Assembly: GCA_014190095.1 (NCBI GenBank)
Contig: BJFW01000011.1
Location: 1 to 37,836, forward strand
Reading direction: 5' to 3'
From: Actinomycetes bacterium
GTDB taxonomy: Bacteria > Actinomycetota > Acidimicrobiia > Acidimicrobiales > Ilumatobacteraceae
DNA: 37,836 nucleotides
Notes under the pieces: model-generated
Database searches by the model: none
Seen by the model: the letters and a program-made list of their open reading frames with translations, nothing else
What the model was told of the DNA's origin: nothing
Program-made: the position numbers and the translations under genes
In this document: positions 1 to 7,705 of the stretch, piece after piece
Layout of the letters: every line of letters starts with the position of its first letter
Position numbering within the stretch: the first letter of the stretch is position 1

Positions 1-887
1 GGCTTACGAGAGAACACTGGCAACACTTCAGAAATAACACCGAAGCTAGGCAAGATCAAGATGTACACCTCAGGATGTCCGAAAATCCAGAACAAGTGCT
101 GCCAGAGCAATGGGTCAGCACCAGCCGCAACGTCAAAGAACGTCGCGCCGAAATTTCGTTGGAATGACAACAGAAACAAGGCAACAGTGATTACGGGAAC
201 GGCAAACAAGAGAAGGAACTGCACCACCAACTGCATCCACGTGAAGATTGGCATGCGCATCAATTTCATTCCAGGAGCGCGCATGTTGAGCACGGTGGTG
301 ATGAGGTTTACTGCGCCAGCAAGAGATGCGATTCCGGTGATCTGAAGTCCAAGTGCCCAGAAGTCAACTCCATGACTTGGTGAGAATATTGGTCCCGAGT
401 TCGGTGCATACATGAACCATCCACCATCTGCTGCTCCGCCGAGGAACCAAGCAAGGTTAAGGAAAATCCCACCAAACAGAAAGGCCCAGAAACTGAACGC
501 ATTAATGCGTGGGAACGCAACGTCACGAGCACCAATTTGCAACGGAATGAAATAGTTTGCAAGACCTGCCGCCATTGGCATAACGAACAAGAACACCATG
601 GTTGTGGCGTGCATGGTGAACATTTGATTATACAAATCTGCGTTCAACACTTTCCCGTTTGGAGCAGCAAGTTGCAGACGAATGAGAACTGCTTCAAGTC
701 CACCAACGATAAAGAAAAACAGTGCTGCGGCCGAATACATAATGCCGAGCTTTTTATGATCTACGGTGAACAACCACGACTTCCATCCAGTCGAGGAAAC
801 TGGGCGCTTCAGCGCACCGAGCGATGTGCTGGGTGTTGCTACTGAAAAGGCTTCAGTGGTGGTAATCGAGCGCTCAATAATGGCCAT
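1..887 (-). CDS. ctaD: Cytochrome c oxidase subunit I (aa3-type), 3' end cut by window edge
   Basis: Catalytic membrane subunit of the terminal oxidase, which reduces O2 and pumps protons. About 295 N-terminal residues are present. It starts [14 protein letters not shown] at the ATG at 887, preceded by AGGGAG, 12 bases after the ctaC stop. The early TVDHKKLG motif, the low-spin heme ligand His in FTMHATTM and the CuB/Tyr motif HPEVY are all intact, and the reading stops at the window edge just after PVFSRKP. Helices VII to XII lie outside. It is the last visible gene of the cox operon. It is the real counterpart of the ligand-free paralogue at 3876-5381 and served as the reference for comparing the two. 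Confidence 0.96.
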   Translation of the reverse strand, partial: MAIIERSITTTEAFSVATPSTSLGALKRPVSSTGWKSWLFTVDHKKLGIMYSAAALFFFIVGGLEAVLIRLQLAAPNGKVLNADLYNQMFTMHATTMVFLFVMPMAAGLANYFIPLQIGARDVAFPRINAFSFWAFLFGGIFLNLAWFLGGAADGGWFMYAPNSGPIFSPSHGVDFWALGLQITGIASLAGAVNLITTVLNMRAPGMKLMRMPIFTWMQLVVQFLLLFAVPVITVALFLLSFQRNFGATFFDVAAGADPLLWQHLFWIFGHPEVYILILPSFGVISEVLPVFSRK

Positions 888-899
888 AGTTCTCCCTAA

Positions 900-2147
900 T
901 TACTTCAGCGTCAACAGGTAGGCGACAAGTTTTTCAATGTCTGCTTCTGTGAGTCCAAGATTTGGCATACCGCGATACTTGCCACCTGTGCTGGTGAGCA
1001 ATGCCGGGTTTGCATACATTGGCTTCATTGCTGGAGCGTTGCGCAACCAGCCACGCAAATCCTTTTGATTCAAACAGTCTTCGCTTACTCCGCTTAAATA
1101 CTTTGCGCCAAACGACTCAGAGTCGGCAGTCCACACATCTTCACGGCACGACTTATTCAACAAATCAAATGTTGCACCAGCGAATGTGTTGCGACTCATA
1201 AGGTGCGACAAGTTTGGTGCAGCACCAGAAACCATGTTTTCATCAGGAGCAGCAATAACAGGAGTGCCGTCTGCTCGCTTCATACCATTTACCTGGTGGC
1301 ATCGAACGCACTGGTTCATGAACACGGTTTCGCCTTCTTTGGCAAGTGTGTTCTCGGCTGGTGATGTGTATGGCTTCAATTGGTTTGCCACCCACTTTGC
1401 GAAATCAGCTTTGCTCAACGCAACAGCTTCCATCCGCATGTTGGCATGCGAGAGACCACAAAACTCGGTGCATTGACCTGCATAAATTCCCGGCTTGTCT
1501 GCTTCAATTCGGTTGAGGTGCACGCGCCCCGGCACCGCATCACGCTTTCCGTTTAAGGCAGGGATCCAATACGAGTGAATGACGTCGCGGCTCGTTTGAC
1601 GCAATAGCACCTTGGTTCCAGCAGGAATGACTAACTGACCTGAAGTGATAATTGGTTGCGTAATTCCAAATTCATTCTGAACTGGATAGTCGTATTCCCA
1701 CCACCACTGCTGTCCAGTAACGTTAATGATCATTTCCGTGTCACTGGTCTTTGCAAGATCAAACACTGTGCGGAATGTGAATACACCGACTACGGTCAAA
1801 ATGAGCGCAGGAATAATCGTCAGCGTAATTTCCAGCGCTGGGTTACCGTGCGACTGATGTGGAATCGGCTGACCTTTGTCGCGGAACTTAAAGACAGCAA
1901 CGATCACTGCAACCGTGACGATCACGCCAATAATTCCAGCAACCGCAAAAACTGGCTTTTGTAGATCGTCGATGATCTTCGCGTTTGGTCCCTTTGGCTG
2001 CCACGTGTCCTGCGGTGCATTCGTTGCACATCCGGCAAGGATCAGAGCACTCGCAAGTCCCGAAACTGCTCCAACTACTTGACGACGCATACCCGCAAGC
2101 CTATTGACGTCATTGGTTACGTGTTCAGTTGTGTTTTGGTGTCTCAC
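900..2147 (-). CDS. ctaC: Cytochrome c oxidase subunit II with fused C-terminal cytochrome c domain
   Basis: Accepts electrons through a fused cytochrome c and passes them through CuA to subunit I. It is 415 aa long. A lipoprotein-type signal ends LILAGC (Cys40), followed by two membrane helices near 65-87 and 104-128. The CuA domain has His191 in DVIHSYW and an intact Cys226/Glu228/Cys230/His234/Met237 set. The cytochrome c domain has CVRCH (280-284) and a likely axial Met near 394 in GMPNLG. The GTG at 2147 overlaps the upstream stop (GTGA) and has GAGGTGAT six bases before it. An internal ATG at 2090 would give a more compact signal peptide. A quinol oxidase is excluded by the CuA ligands and the heme c domain. 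Confidence 0.95.
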   Translation of the reverse strand: MRHQNTTEHVTNDVNRLAGMRRQVVGAVSGLASALILAGCATNAPQDTWQPKGPNAKIIDDLQKPVFAVAGIIGVIVTVAVIVAVFKFRDKGQPIPHQSHGNPALEITLTIIPALILTVVGVFTFRTVFDLAKTSDTEMIINVTGQQWWWEYDYPVQNEFGITQPIITSGQLVIPAGTKVLLRQTSRDVIHSYWIPALNGKRDAVPGRVHLNRIEADKPGIYAGQCTEFCGLSHANMRMEAVALSKADFAKWVANQLKPYTSPAENTLAKEGETVFMNQCVRCHQVNGMKRADGTPVIAAPDENMVSGAAPNLSHLMSRNTFAGATFDLLNKSCREDVWTADSESFGAKYLSGVSEDCLNQKDLRGWLRNAPAMKPMYANPALLTSTGGKYRGMPNLGLTEADIEKLVAYLLTLK

Positions 2148-3256
2148 GGCACAATCACCTCAATGCTTTGTCCAGCAAGTCCTGGAACGGTCAGTGTGAA
2201 AGGCTTTCCTACTGCTGCTGGCTTGGGGATGTTGAGAGTGAGCAATTGCTCTGACCCCTCCGGAATGAGTTGGGTGCATTGCACCACATCTTCCTTCACT
2301 CCATCGGTAAGCATTTTGCTTCCCAAATTTGCGACCAATCGAAATTCGCCATCGGTTTTGTTACGGAACACGATGTTTGTTGGATTGGAACGTGGAACGG
2401 TAATCGTTTCTTGGTTGCCTGCAATTCCCTGTACTGAGGCAACGAGTTTTCCGTCAATGAGATCGATGTGAGTATCAACACTCGATGTTGCCGACACACC
2501 TTCTAAAGGAAGTTTGTCGAAGTGTTCGGACTTTTCAACACCGCATTCCTGATGCATGTAGTGACCTTCTTCTTTTGCAAGAACAAGCTCTTCACGAACA
2601 CCAACTCCTGCACTTGCAATACCTGCAGCGACAATTCCCACTGCTCCAAGTACACAAATTCCCGTAACCAAACCACGCCTCAAATTTGGGCGAACCGAAA
2701 ACAAAACACCGGCTGCAAGTACAAGTGATCCAAGAACAATGAATGCAATAGCTCCAACACTCTTATTGACTGCAAGCGTTATGCGAGAGAAGGAAAGAAT
2801 GACAACACCCAAACCAACCGCCGCGAGTACTGGAAATTCGATCGGGTTAAGCAAACGCTTACGCAAAGATGCGTTATAGGAGCTATCGCTTGATGCGCGC
2901 TCAGACCAACTAAGTACCGACCACTCAACAAGTGCTGCGAGCAATAACACCACACCAAGCAGCGTCACCACTGTGGAGGTGATTGTTCCAACGAGCAGCA
3001 ACGTTGCGCCGACAGCAGCAATCAACGGCCAAATGGAACTTGTTGGCGCAGCAGCAGATGCGGCAACGCCTTCTTCGCCATGTGATCCGTCACGCGTAAA
3101 CAACACCAAACCGGTGAGGAGACCCGTCGCCCCTACGAGACCAAATAGTGCCGTGCCGCCAATTGCTGATTCGCCGATCAAGACCATATAGACAGCAAAT
3201 GCAATAGCCCCAAGAAACGTGATTCCGAAGAAGTATTTGGATCCGGTTGAAAACAT
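2144..3256 (-). CDS. Polytopic membrane protein, CtaF-like N-terminus and cupredoxin-like C-terminus
   Basis: About 370 aa. I place the start at the ATG at 3256 (MFSTGSKYFFG), which has AGGTAG upstream; a longer reading to 3325 runs far into ctaE. The first ~125 residues hold about four hydrophobic helices with spacing like actinobacterial CtaF (oxidase subunit IV), including a segment beginning WPLIAAVGAT. Two or three more helices follow, then an outward-facing C-terminal domain of ~150 residues. That domain has beta-rich cupredoxin-like text (ITVPRSNPTNIVF, then LTVPGLAGQSIEVIVP) and two cysteines, one in HQECGV and one in VQCTQL, but no complete copper-site pattern. It lies between ctaE-like and ctaC, overlapping the latter by four bases. 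The family match is by eye, so the function is inferred from its place in the operon. Confidence 0.72.
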   Translation of the reverse strand: MFSTGSKYFFGITFLGAIAFAVYMVLIGESAIGGTALFGLVGATGLLTGLVLFTRDGSHGEEGVAASAAAPTSSIWPLIAAVGATLLLVGTITSTVVTLLGVVLLLAALVEWSVLSWSERASSDSSYNASLRKRLLNPIEFPVLAAVGLGVVILSFSRITLAVNKSVGAIAFIVLGSLVLAAGVLFSVRPNLRRGLVTGICVLGAVGIVAAGIASAGVGVREELVLAKEEGHYMHQECGVEKSEHFDKLPLEGVSATSSVDTHIDLIDGKLVASVQGIAGNQETITVPRSNPTNIVFRNKTDGEFRLVANLGSKMLTDGVKEDVVQCTQLIPEGSEQLLTLNIPKPAAVGKPFTLTVPGLAGQSIEVIVP

Positions 3257-3264
3257 TGCGCTAC

Positions 3265-3879
3265 CTATTTCTGCACGTACACGACGAACCACAACGCAAT
3301 AAACGCTGTGGAGAGGAAATACCAATACATGGCATGTGCGGTGACCACTGCACGATCAGTAACTCGGCCACCCAACACGCGGAAGGCTGCTACGAGCGAG
3401 AACGCAATGCCAGTGCATATAAGCACAAGCATTGTTCCAGTGATCGCGTAAAACATTGTTTGATATGCGCCGTCTGCAAGCACAGCGCCCATCTGCTTGT
3501 AAATCGCAACTTGCGCGTTTACTGCTGCAACACCAATTACCCCAGTAATGAACAATGCAAGTGTGGTGTGCTGTGCGTCTTTACGTGCTGCCGAGTACAC
3601 CGCCCACTGACCCATAATTGCGGCGATCACCATGGTGATCGCAAGTGTGTTCGTAGCTACTTCTGGAATCTTCAAATCAGCAGGAAGCCAATCATGAATC
3701 ATTTTGTTGTTCCTGCCAACGCGCAATGGAGACGCATCTCGGAACTTAAACCACACAGCCAACATGCCAAACATCAACATGGTGCCCGCAGCAACTACGA
3801 CACCCGTAGCGATGAATAGTGGGTGACGAGCAGCAGTTGCGGGGCCTGCTGGCAATACGCGATCAGCCGTGACGGTCAT
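3265..3879 (-). CDS. Cytochrome c oxidase subunit III-like protein, divergent
   Basis: 204 aa, five or so membrane helices, the usual length for a short actinobacterial COX3. Family features still visible are the N-terminal FGMLAVWFKFRD, the helix MGQWAVYSAARKDA, and an end of the form AMYWYFLSTAFIALW, which aligns with the family's YYWHFVDVVW. Typical residues are replaced: the helix-III motif with Glu (QAYEW-like) reads QVAIY (123-127), the FHGLHV-like motif reads TMLVLI (149-154), and WHFVD reads WYFLS. The ATG at 3879 overlaps the stop of the preceding subunit I-like gene (ATGA), so the two are translationally coupled. In many actinobacteria the main ctaE sits with qcrCAB, so this may be a second, specialised copy. 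Confidence 0.8.
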   Translation of the reverse strand: MTVTADRVLPAGPATAARHPLFIATGVVVAAGTMLMFGMLAVWFKFRDASPLRVGRNNKMIHDWLPADLKIPEVATNTLAITMVIAAIMGQWAVYSAARKDAQHTTLALFITGVIGVAAVNAQVAIYKQMGAVLADGAYQTMFYAITGTMLVLICTGIAFSLVAAFRVLGGRVTDRAVVTAHAMYWYFLSTAFIALWFVVYVQK

Positions 3880-5381
3880 TGAGCACCCCCATCAATCCAA
3901 GGATTTCCTGCAACACGATCGCCTGTTGCAAAACTTTTCACTGCTGTAGCAATCGCCGCGACTACACATACCGCAAACAAGGCATGGCCTGCTGTCGATA
4001 CCGCATTCCACAAACTTGCAGGGCCCGAATATTCAAAATCAGTTACTGAATCGGCTTGCTGATCAGCAAATCCAGCAATGTACATCGGAAGTGCTGCGAG
4101 CACTGTTGCCACAAAACCAAGTGCACCAATTCCTGCAACAGCTTTTGCAGGCAACATGCGACCCCACAACGTTGGTCCCCAAAACGCAATTGCGCTCCAG
4201 GCAACGAGCACTGTCCCATAACTGATGTACACCAGTACACCTTCTTCAAAAACCGTTCCGGAAAGGTTGGCACTTGAAATCAACTGCAACGCGTTACCAA
4301 GCATTGCGGTAAGGATCATTCCACCACCAAGAAACGCAGGAATGAATGGTGCGATCATTTTGATGGAATCAGATTTCAAAGCGAACAACGCAAGTGCGAG
4401 AACCACTACAACACCAAGAATTGGCAGCAAGTTAAACAGTGCGTATGGCACAAAGCTCTTCGCCTTGTCAATCAGTGTTCCCGTCCAGGCAAGCCCATGC
4501 ACCGTTTGTGTAACTGATCCTAGGAGCGCTACTGAAATGAGGCCTACTCCTATAAACACGCCGCCACGTAGCGGTTGTGTTCGGCGCGCAACAGCCGGTG
4601 CAAGCTCAGCAAGTATTCCGATCGCAGGAATGACATATAAAAACGTTTGTGGTTGCGACATTGACCAACCGAGCCACTTCATGATGCCCATATTTGCCTC
4701 AAAGGCAACACGTGTGTAGTGGTGATCAACAGCAACGTAAATCAATGTTCCAAGCGCAACAGGAAGTGTGAGAACAAGACTGGTTGACCCAATCATTGAA
4801 GACCATGCAAATGATGAAACATCTGCCAGATCTGTTCCGGCAGTTCGGGCACTCAATACTGTTGCAACAACGCTGACTGCTGCTGCAAGTAGGCCCAACA
4901 TGACCATTGCAAGACCCAGGAGATACAAGTCAACCATCTGTGCGTTTCCGCCACCTGGCCCACCATTACCGATAAGAGAAGCAGCCACGACTGCGCCTCC
5001 GATTGCCCACAGATAGAAGCCCAACATGGCATTGCGAGCGAACATGACCGAGCGCGAACCTACTTGTGTTGGTGCAAGTGCAAGGGATAGGCCAAGCATG
5101 AGCGGAACCATTACGCCAAACGATGCGAGTGTCTTCGACGCAGCAAACAATTGAGTCATCATTCCCTCATTGAGGGTCAGTGACTTGCTGTCGACTCTTT
5201 CGAATCCCAACAGTGAAGCAACTCCAACGACTGCGACAAGCCAAAGTGCCGAAGTACCAATGAAGAGTCGACCGATTCGCTTGTGATCGGTGGTGGTGAG
5301 CCAAGCAGCCACCGAACCCAGAAAACCTGAATTGGCAGTGGCCTCGGCACCCAACGTGGATGGCAGATTGACCGTGGTCAT
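3876..5381 (-). CDS. Subunit I-like protein lacking all heme and copper ligands
   Basis: 501 aa, about 12 membrane helices, full length for a heme-copper oxidase subunit I. Homology to the neighbouring ctaD is clear: TTDHKRIG (30-37), a conserved Q(V)GSR loop near 106, IPAIGILAELAP near 251-262, and FWGPTLWGR (400-408). Residue-by-residue comparison shows loss of the active centre. The low-spin heme His is Ser82 (FAASKTL). HPEVY is QPQTF (243-247), so both the CuB His and the cross-linked Tyr are gone. The helix VII His pair falls at Gln292-Thr293, and the helix X HFH falls at Gly381-Val-Leu383. The frame is intact and coupled to the COX3-like gene, so this is not a decayed pseudogene. It cannot bind the normal cofactors; a structural, assembly or quinone-related role is possible. 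Confidence 0.88.
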   Translation of the reverse strand: MTTVNLPSTLGAEATANSGFLGSVAAWLTTTDHKRIGRLFIGTSALWLVAVVGVASLLGFERVDSKSLTLNEGMMTQLFAASKTLASFGVMVPLMLGLSLALAPTQVGSRSVMFARNAMLGFYLWAIGGAVVAASLIGNGGPGGGNAQMVDLYLLGLAMVMLGLLAAAVSVVATVLSARTAGTDLADVSSFAWSSMIGSTSLVLTLPVALGTLIYVAVDHHYTRVAFEANMGIMKWLGWSMSQPQTFLYVIPAIGILAELAPAVARRTQPLRGGVFIGVGLISVALLGSVTQTVHGLAWTGTLIDKAKSFVPYALFNLLPILGVVVVLALALFALKSDSIKMIAPFIPAFLGGGMILTAMLGNALQLISSANLSGTVFEEGVLVYISYGTVLVAWSAIAFWGPTLWGRMLPAKAVAGIGALGFVATVLAALPMYIAGFADQQADSVTDFEYSGPASLWNAVSTAGHALFAVCVVAAIATAVKSFATGDRVAGNPWIDGGAQ

Positions 5382-5446
5382 AACGAACTAGACACTAACA
5401 ATGGCAGGGCCTTGGGCCCGACTTCCTTCCGTTTGTGCAATTGTTC

Positions 5447-6376
5447 CTACTGCACGAGAACATCTAGGGTCAGCGCAACGAAAACTGCCGTGACGTAAGT
5501 AATCGAGAAGGTAAACAGTCGCATCGAACGCTTGGGTGATGGATCACTTCCCAGCCGAATCGACCCAATGACAAAAGCCACCCCAAATACCAACGCTGTA
5601 ATTCCATAAATCCAACCAAGGTCTGCAACGGGAACAAGAACAAGGGTGGAAAGGGTGAGCAGGACCGCATAAATCGTCATCGAGCGAACGGTTCGCTCCA
5701 ACGAAACGACCACCGGCATCATTGGCACCCCTGCGGCTTTGTAGTCGTCTGCGTGTCGAATGGCGAGCGCCCAAAAGTGTGGTGGGGTCCACAAAAAAAT
5801 GACGACAAATAATACAACTGGAGCCCACCCAAGGGAGTTCGTTACCGCCGCCCAACCAACTAACACTGGCATTGCGCCGGCAGCACCTCCAATCACGATG
5901 TTCTGTTTACTCGTACGTTTCAGCCACAACGAATACACAAACACATAAAACAACATTGCCGACACGGCTAAAACGGCCGCGAGCAAATTGGCTCCAGCCC
6001 ACAACACCAGAAATGCCAAGATCTCGAGCACGATTGCAAAAATCATCGCTTCCCTTGGGGTCAAAACCCCAGTAACCAATGGGCGATTTTGCGTACGCAC
6101 CATGAGTTTGTCGATATCACGATCGATGTACATATTGATTGCATTCGCTCCGCCCGCTGCGAGCGTTCCGCCGATAAGGGTGATCGCCATGAGTTGAATA
6201 GATGGCCAACCACCCACGGCCAGCACCATCGTCGGAACCGTAGTCACCAGCAAGAGTTCGACTACACGCAGTTTCATTAATGCGATATATGCCCCAATGC
6301 GAGAGGAGGGAGCAGCGCCACGGGACTTGTGCCCAAAAAACCGTGATGGAATTACTGGTCGAACGTCAAGGGCCAC
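5447..6376 (-). CDS. ctaB: Protoheme IX farnesyltransferase (heme O synthase)
   Basis: UbiA-family membrane prenyltransferase that adds a farnesyl group to heme b, giving heme O, the precursor of heme a for the aa3 oxidase. It is 309 aa with about eight helices. The first Asp-rich prenyl-diphosphate/Mg site is NMYIDRDID with the following NRPLVTG; the second conserved region holds [11 protein letters not shown] and the nearby ADDY. It starts at a GTG at 6376 without a clear ribosome-binding site, so the exact N-terminus is uncertain. It is the first gene of the minus-strand cox operon, 65 bases before the subunit I-like gene, and is divergent from clpS. Confidence 0.95.
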   Translation of the reverse strand: MALDVRPVIPSRFFGHKSRGAAPSSRIGAYIALMKLRVVELLLVTTVPTMVLAVGGWPSIQLMAITLIGGTLAAGGANAINMYIDRDIDKLMVRTQNRPLVTGVLTPREAMIFAIVLEILAFLVLWAGANLLAAVLAVSAMLFYVFVYSLWLKRTSKQNIVIGGAAGAMPVLVGWAAVTNSLGWAPVVLFVVIFLWTPPHFWALAIRHADDYKAAGVPMMPVVVSLERTVRSMTIYAVLLTLSTLVLVPVADLGWIYGITALVFGVAFVIGSIRLGSDPSPKRSMRLFTFSITYVTAVFVALTLDVLVQ

Positions 6377-6466
6377 GGACTCAGGCTACGGCGCACACAG
6401 AGTGGCTACCAATCGGAGCGGTCATGCGCGAGCAGAACACACCTTGTTTCACGGCAGAATGTCCAT

Positions 6467-6784
6467 GTGCCAAATCACCGTCTGTCGAGTACTGACGTAC
6501 GACCAGCTGAGGTTGTTGACTCGGGCACAGATGTTGCCCCCGATACTGACCGTCCATGGATTGTTCTCGTGTGGAACGACCCAATCAATTTGATGTCGTA
6601 TGTGACTTTGGTCTTACAAAAACTCTTTGGCTACAGCCTGGAAAAAGCAACTGAGTTAATGCTCGATGTTCACAACAAAGGGCGCGCAGTTGTTTCTTCC
6701 GGTACCCGCGAACACGCAGAGTTCGATGTGTATCGACTTCATGAACATGGTTTATGGGCAACGATGCAGCGAGAAGACACATAG
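6467..6784 (+). CDS. clpS: ATP-dependent Clp protease adaptor ClpS
   Basis: Small cytosolic adaptor that hands N-degron substrates to the ClpAP/ClpCP protease. About 105 aa, with a disordered N-terminal tail of ~28 residues and then the ClpS fold: [21 protein letters not shown], followed by a helix ending [10 protein letters not shown] and a closing strand [16 protein letters not shown]. The Asn-Asp pair and the His in DVHNKG correspond to the N-end-residue pocket of the family. It starts at a GTG at 6467. The next gene encodes a DUF2017 protein, a pairing common in actinobacteria. Confidence 0.93.
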   Translation: MPNHRLSSTDVRPAEVVDSGTDVAPDTDRPWIVLVWNDPINLMSYVTLVLQKLFGYSLEKATELMLDVHNKGRAVVSSGTREHAEFDVYRLHEHGLWATMQREDT

Positions 6785-6786
6785 TT

Positions 6787-7287
6787 GTGGCTCGAAAAAA
6801 TAAAGGCCCGGTAACACGACTCGACGCAACGTCATATTCGTTGAACATCGATGCAAGCGATCGAACCACGCTCAATAGTCTTCTTGATCAATTGCGAGAC
6901 GTGTTAATGCACGACTCCTCAAGCGAGATTGCTCGACGACTCTTCCCCGCCGCCTATCACCAAGACGAACAACATGAACAGGAATATCAACGACTGATGC
7001 GTGATGAATTGTTGTCGTCACGGCTTGCATCACTCTCGCTCACTACATCGTTGCTTGAGCGCGAAACGACTTCCGACAGCATTGTCCTGACAGCAGATGA
7101 GCTTGATGCGCTCATGCGCTCAATCAACAGTCTGCGCCTTGTCCTTGGGACCCTGCTCGATGTTGATGAGGATGACTTTGAAGCTCACCTTGCCGAAGAC
7201 GATCCTGCCTATGGCCAGTACCAGTTGTACTCATATTTGGGTTGGCTTTTAGACTGGATTGTGACCGTTCAAACGGAATTCAATTAG
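6787..7287 (+). CDS. DUF2017 family protein
   Basis: Uncharacterised actinobacterial family, usually next to clpS. About 166 aa from the GTG at 6787 (VARKNKGPVTRL). That start follows a GAGAAG stretch and lies three bases after the clpS stop; an in-frame ATG at 6754 inside clpS is the alternative. The protein looks soluble and alpha-helical, with an acidic centre (VDEDDFEAHLAEDDP) and a C-terminal Trp/Tyr-rich helix (YSYLGWLLDWIV). No catalytic motif is visible. A link to Clp-dependent proteolysis is suggested only by the neighbour. Confidence 0.82.
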   Translation: MARKNKGPVTRLDATSYSLNIDASDRTTLNSLLDQLRDVLMHDSSSEIARRLFPAAYHQDEQHEQEYQRLMRDELLSSRLASLSLTTSLLERETTSDSIVLTADELDALMRSINSLRLVLGTLLDVDEDDFEAHLAEDDPAYGQYQLYSYLGWLLDWIVTVQTEFN

Positions 7288-7350
7288 CAGGGGGAATTCA
7301 CGGAGTCACTGGTAGATTTCTATGGCTCTTCCAACTAAATATTCGTCCAT

Positions 7351-7423
7351 GCCCCCATCGTCTAGTGGCCTAGGACACCACCCTTTCAAGGTGGCGGCAC
7401 GGGTTCGAATCCCGTTGGGGGTG
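7351..7423 (+). tRNA. tRNA-Glu (anticodon TTC)
   Basis: A complete cloverleaf can be drawn. The acceptor GCCCCCA pairs with TGGGGGT (closing G-U), the anticodon stem CCACC/GGTGG encloses the loop CTTTCAA, and the T arm is ACGGG-TTCGAAT-CCCGT. The discriminator is G at 7423 and the 3' CCA is not encoded (CAA follows). It is the first of three tandem tRNA genes. Confidence 0.96.
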
Positions 7424-7507
7424 CAAAAATAAGTATTAGTAGTAACAGCAGTACATACATAAACACGATCAATCGTGAAGCGTTCATCACGAACGAATCA
7501 CAACATT

Positions 7508-7581
7508 GGTCCCGTGGTGAAGTTGGAGTTCACGCCGCCCTGTCAAGGCGGAGGTCGCGGGTTCGAGTCCCGTCGGGACCG
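7508..7581 (+). tRNA. tRNA-Asp (anticodon GTC)
   Basis: The acceptor GGTCCCG pairs with CGGGACC. The anticodon stem CCGCC/GGCGG holds the loop CTGTCAA, and the T arm is GCGGG-TTCGAGT-CCCGT. The discriminator is G at 7581 and CCA is not encoded. It lies 84 bases after tRNA-Glu; the gap contains two small hairpins (7464-7477 and 7481-7495). Confidence 0.96.
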
Positions 7582-7605
7582 CTGAGTAGTGCTTGCACTT
7601 CTCAA

Positions 7606-7678
7606 GGTCGGGTAGCTCAGTAGGCAGAGCATGCGCCTGAAAAGCGCAGGGTCACCGGATCGACGCCGGTCCCGACCA
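7606..7678 (+). tRNA. tRNA-Phe (anticodon GAA), unusual T loop
   Basis: The acceptor GGTCGGG pairs with CCCGACC, the D arm is GCTC...GAGC, the anticodon stem TGCGC/GCGCA holds the loop CTGAAAA, and the T stem is ACCGG/CCGGT. The discriminator is A at 7678; CA but not CCA follows. The T loop reads ATCGACG instead of TTCGANN, so nucleotide 54 is A rather than the near-universal T. The rest of the fold is sound, so I call it functional. Confidence 0.92.
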
Positions 7679-7705
7679 CAAGAGTTTGTTTAGTTGGAAG
7701 AGCGA

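Larger units (their letters stand above)
7325..7703. repeat. 15-bp perfect inverted repeat enclosing the tRNA cluster
   Basis: The arm GCTCTTCCAACTAAA at 7325-7339 is exactly the reverse complement of TTTAGTTGGAAGAGC at 7689-7703. The arms sit just outside the three tRNA genes (7351-7678). In RNA the pairing could extend by a G-U and an A-U pair. The downstream arm lies in the short gap before the convergent tesB stop. It may form a long-range stem of a tri-tRNA precursor or be the scar of an insertion; no transposase or target duplication is seen. Confidence 0.75.

Noticed and set aside
1-562. Reading frames on both strands at the left edge
   Set aside because: They overlap the clear ctaD reading frame, which carries the heme-ligand and HPEVY motifs.
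3247-3819. Long plus-strand reading frame opposite ctaE
   Set aside because: It is an antisense shadow of the COX3-like gene: composition is unlike a protein, there is no SD, and the minus-strand genes are contiguous with coupled starts.
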